In this document: positions 62,256-64,000 of the stretch, one piece after another
How positions within the stretch are numbered: the first letter of the stretch is position 1
Layout: the number at the start of each line of letters is the position of its first letter
Assembly (NCBI GenBank): GCA_021805985.1
Contig: JAJZDN010000012.1
Span: 1 to 64,000, forward strand
Direction: 5' to 3'
DNA length: 64,000 bases
Source of the DNA: Planctomycetota bacterium
Lineage (GTDB): Bacteria; Planctomycetota; Phycisphaerae; WQYP01
Notes under the pieces: model-generated
The model's input: only the letters and a program-made list of their open reading frames with translations
Told to the model about the DNA's origin: nothing
Database searches by the model: none
Made by a program: the position numbers and the translations under genes

Positions 62256-64000
62256 ATGAATCGAAAAATTGCGTATTGTACCTTGGCATTATTCTGTGCC
62301 GCTCATCCGTGTCTTGCGGCCGCGAAGTACGTCAACATTGCCCCGGCGGCCCTGCGCTGTGACAATTCGGTACGCCCCCTGGGACTTCAGGACATCCATC
62401 CGCGCCTTGGCTGGCAAGTAACCGCAGCCAAGGCGGGCCTGTTCGGCTTGCGTCAAACCGCCTACCAGATTTTAGTAGCCTCAAGCCTCGCAAAATTAGA
62501 CGCCAATTCCGGCGATCTTTGGAACTCCCACAAGGTGTCGTCGAATCAGTCCGTAAACATCCGATACGCCGGTCGATTGCCGGGGTCCGGTCAGCGATGT
62601 TGGTGGAAGGTGCGGTTATGGGATGCATCGGGTCAAGTCTCCGCGTGGAGCAAGCCGGCATTGTGGACGATGGGATTATTTGCCAGAAGTAATTGGCACG
62701 CCCAATGGATTACTATGCCAGCGCCAAAACTAAATCGCGCCTTGGCAAACTCGGACTGGGTATGGCTCCCCGGAACGGGGATTAATGCGCCGGTTGGGAA
62801 CGTCTATTTCCGAAAAATATTTTATCTGCCGCCCGGGAAAAGCATCACTAAGGCACAGTTTGATTTAACCGCGGATAATCAATTCCAACTATTTATCAAC
62901 GGCAAATTCGCTGGTGCCGGCACACACTGGCGGATCATGCAGCGACTCAATGCAGCCCCGTTTCTGCATCCGGGCCGAAACATCCTGGCCGTCCTGGCGA
63001 CCAACGGCGGCTCTTCGCCTAATCCCGCGGGATTACTTGGGCTACTGACAATAACCCCGCGCAACGGAAAGCCGAAAACCGTGCCCGTCGACACAACGTG
63101 GAAGCTTTCCCGGCACCGGACTCCGGGATGGAAAAGCCAGCGATTTAATGACTCAAGTTGGAAACACGCTGCGGTGATTGCCGCTTATGGCAGCGCACCA
63201 TGGGGAAAATTGCAGTTGCGAGTCGCGCGACTGCCGATGTTTCGACATACATTTATCGTTGACAAACCAATCGCCCATGCCGTGGTGTATATTTCTGGTC
63301 TGGGGCAATACAAGCTGTTGATGGATGGCCACAAAGTCGGACACAATGTTCTGCAGCCTGCCTGGACCGATTACCGTAAGGTCGTAAATTACAACACCTA
63401 CAACATCACCACGCGATTGCACAACGGCAAAAACACTCTGGGCGTTATGCTGGGCACCGGAATGTATGACAGCGCCGACTTCCCAGGCCGATACAACCAT
63501 GCCCCCGCGAGCTTTGGTCCGCCAAAGTTGATTATGCAATTGCACATAACGTTCAAAGACGGAACATCGCAAAATATTGTCAGCAGCAACCATTGGCGCG
63601 TCGCGCCGGGACCTGTCACATTCTGTAATATTTTTGGTGGGGAAGATTATAATGCGCTGGATGCAGTGCCCGGTTGGGGCCGACCGGATTTTAACGACAC
63701 CCGATGGAAACATGCCTCCACAACCCATGGCCCGGGCGGCAAGCTGCTGGCCCAGCTTGCTCCGCCCGTTAGAATCATGCATGTATATAAAGCAATTCAT
63801 ATAACCCATCTGCAACCCGGCATAGCGGTTTATGATATCGGACAGAATATTGCCGGCCGACCGGAGATTAAAGCCCGTGGCCCGGCCGGTTCCACCCTGA
63901 CGGTTTATCCGGCCGAATTGGCCCATAGGAACGGTGCCGCCTGGCAGTCGTGCGCCGGCCCCATCTGGTGCACCTACACGCTCAACGGCAAGGGCGTGGA
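62256..64000 (+). CDS. GH78-like alpha-L-rhamnosidase, secreted; runs off the window
   Basis: Translated by hand: signal MNRKIAYCTLALFCAAHPCLAAAKY, then 'RPLGLQDIHPRLGWQV', 'AYQILVASSLAKL', 'ISGLGQYKLLMDGHKVGHNVLQPAWTDYRKVVNYNTYNIT', 'NIAGRPEIKARGPAGSTLTVYPAELAHRNG'. Confidence 0.88.
   Translation, partial: MNRKIAYCTLALFCAAHPCLAAAKYVNIAPAALRCDNSVRPLGLQDIHPRLGWQVTAAKAGLFGLRQTAYQILVASSLAKLDANSGDLWNSHKVSSNQSVNIRYAGRLPGSGQRCWWKVRLWDASGQVSAWSKPALWTMGLFARSNWHAQWITMPAPKLNRALANSDWVWLPGTGINAPVGNVYFRKIFYLPPGKSITKAQFDLTADNQFQLFINGKFAGAGTHWRIMQRLNAAPFLHPGRNILAVLATNGGSSPNPAGLLGLLTITPRNGKPKTVPVDTTWKLSRHRTPGWKSQRFNDSSWKHAAVIAAYGSAPWGKLQLRVARLPMFRHTFIVDKPIAHAVVYISGLGQYKLLMDGHKVGHNVLQPAWTDYRKVVNYNTYNITTRLHNGKNTLGVMLGTGMYDSADFPGRYNHAPASFGPPKLIMQLHITFKDGTSQNIVSSNHWRVAPGPVTFCNIFGGEDYNALDAVPGWGRPDFNDTRWKHASTTHGPGGKLLAQLAPPVRIMHVYKAIHITHLQPGIAVYDIGQNIAGRPEIKARGPAGSTLTVYPAELAHRNGAAWQSCAGPIWCTYTLNGKGV

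Noticed and set aside
63153-63926. 257-aa minus-strand ORF
   Set aside because: Antisense to the GH78-like gene, whose own frame is absent from the ORF track only because it runs off the window.

Overview
The window looks like chromosomal DNA from a Planctomycetota/Phycisphaerae-type bacterium. This placement is inferred from the PEP-CTERM proteins, the DUF1559-like prepilins, many secreted glycoside hydrolases, and a division cluster with ftsQ but no adjacent ftsA/ftsZ. From left to right it contains: rnpB; a minus-strand dcw segment (ftsW-murG-murC-murB-ddl-ftsQ) in which ftsW is split by an apparent frameshift; a GH3 glucosidase; birA, an AAG-family glycosylase, fucP-like and cysK genes; an HD-GYP regulator and a hybrid histidine kinase; a 5.3-kb accessory island; a sigma-54 activator; an orphan truncated Cas3-type HD protein; moxR; the rpmI-rplT-pheS block; rluD-type and trxB genes; and, from 44 to 64 kb, a carbohydrate-degradation and surface-protein region (GH3, GH16, GH128, GH2, GH78, PEP-CTERM proteins, prepilins). 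The most interesting system is the island at 24.25-29.55 kb. It carries a compact ubiquitin-like conjugation operon (multiubiquitin-type Ubl, E2-like protein lacking a canonically placed Cys, JAMM-E1 fusion, DUF6527-like Zn protein). The operon sits next to a divergent ImmA/IrrE-XRE pair and a serine recombinase interrupted by an in-frame TAG. The whole segment is bracketed by an ~85-bp near-perfect inverted repeat, next to tRNA-Ala. All family assignments come from motif reading by eye; no database search was possible.
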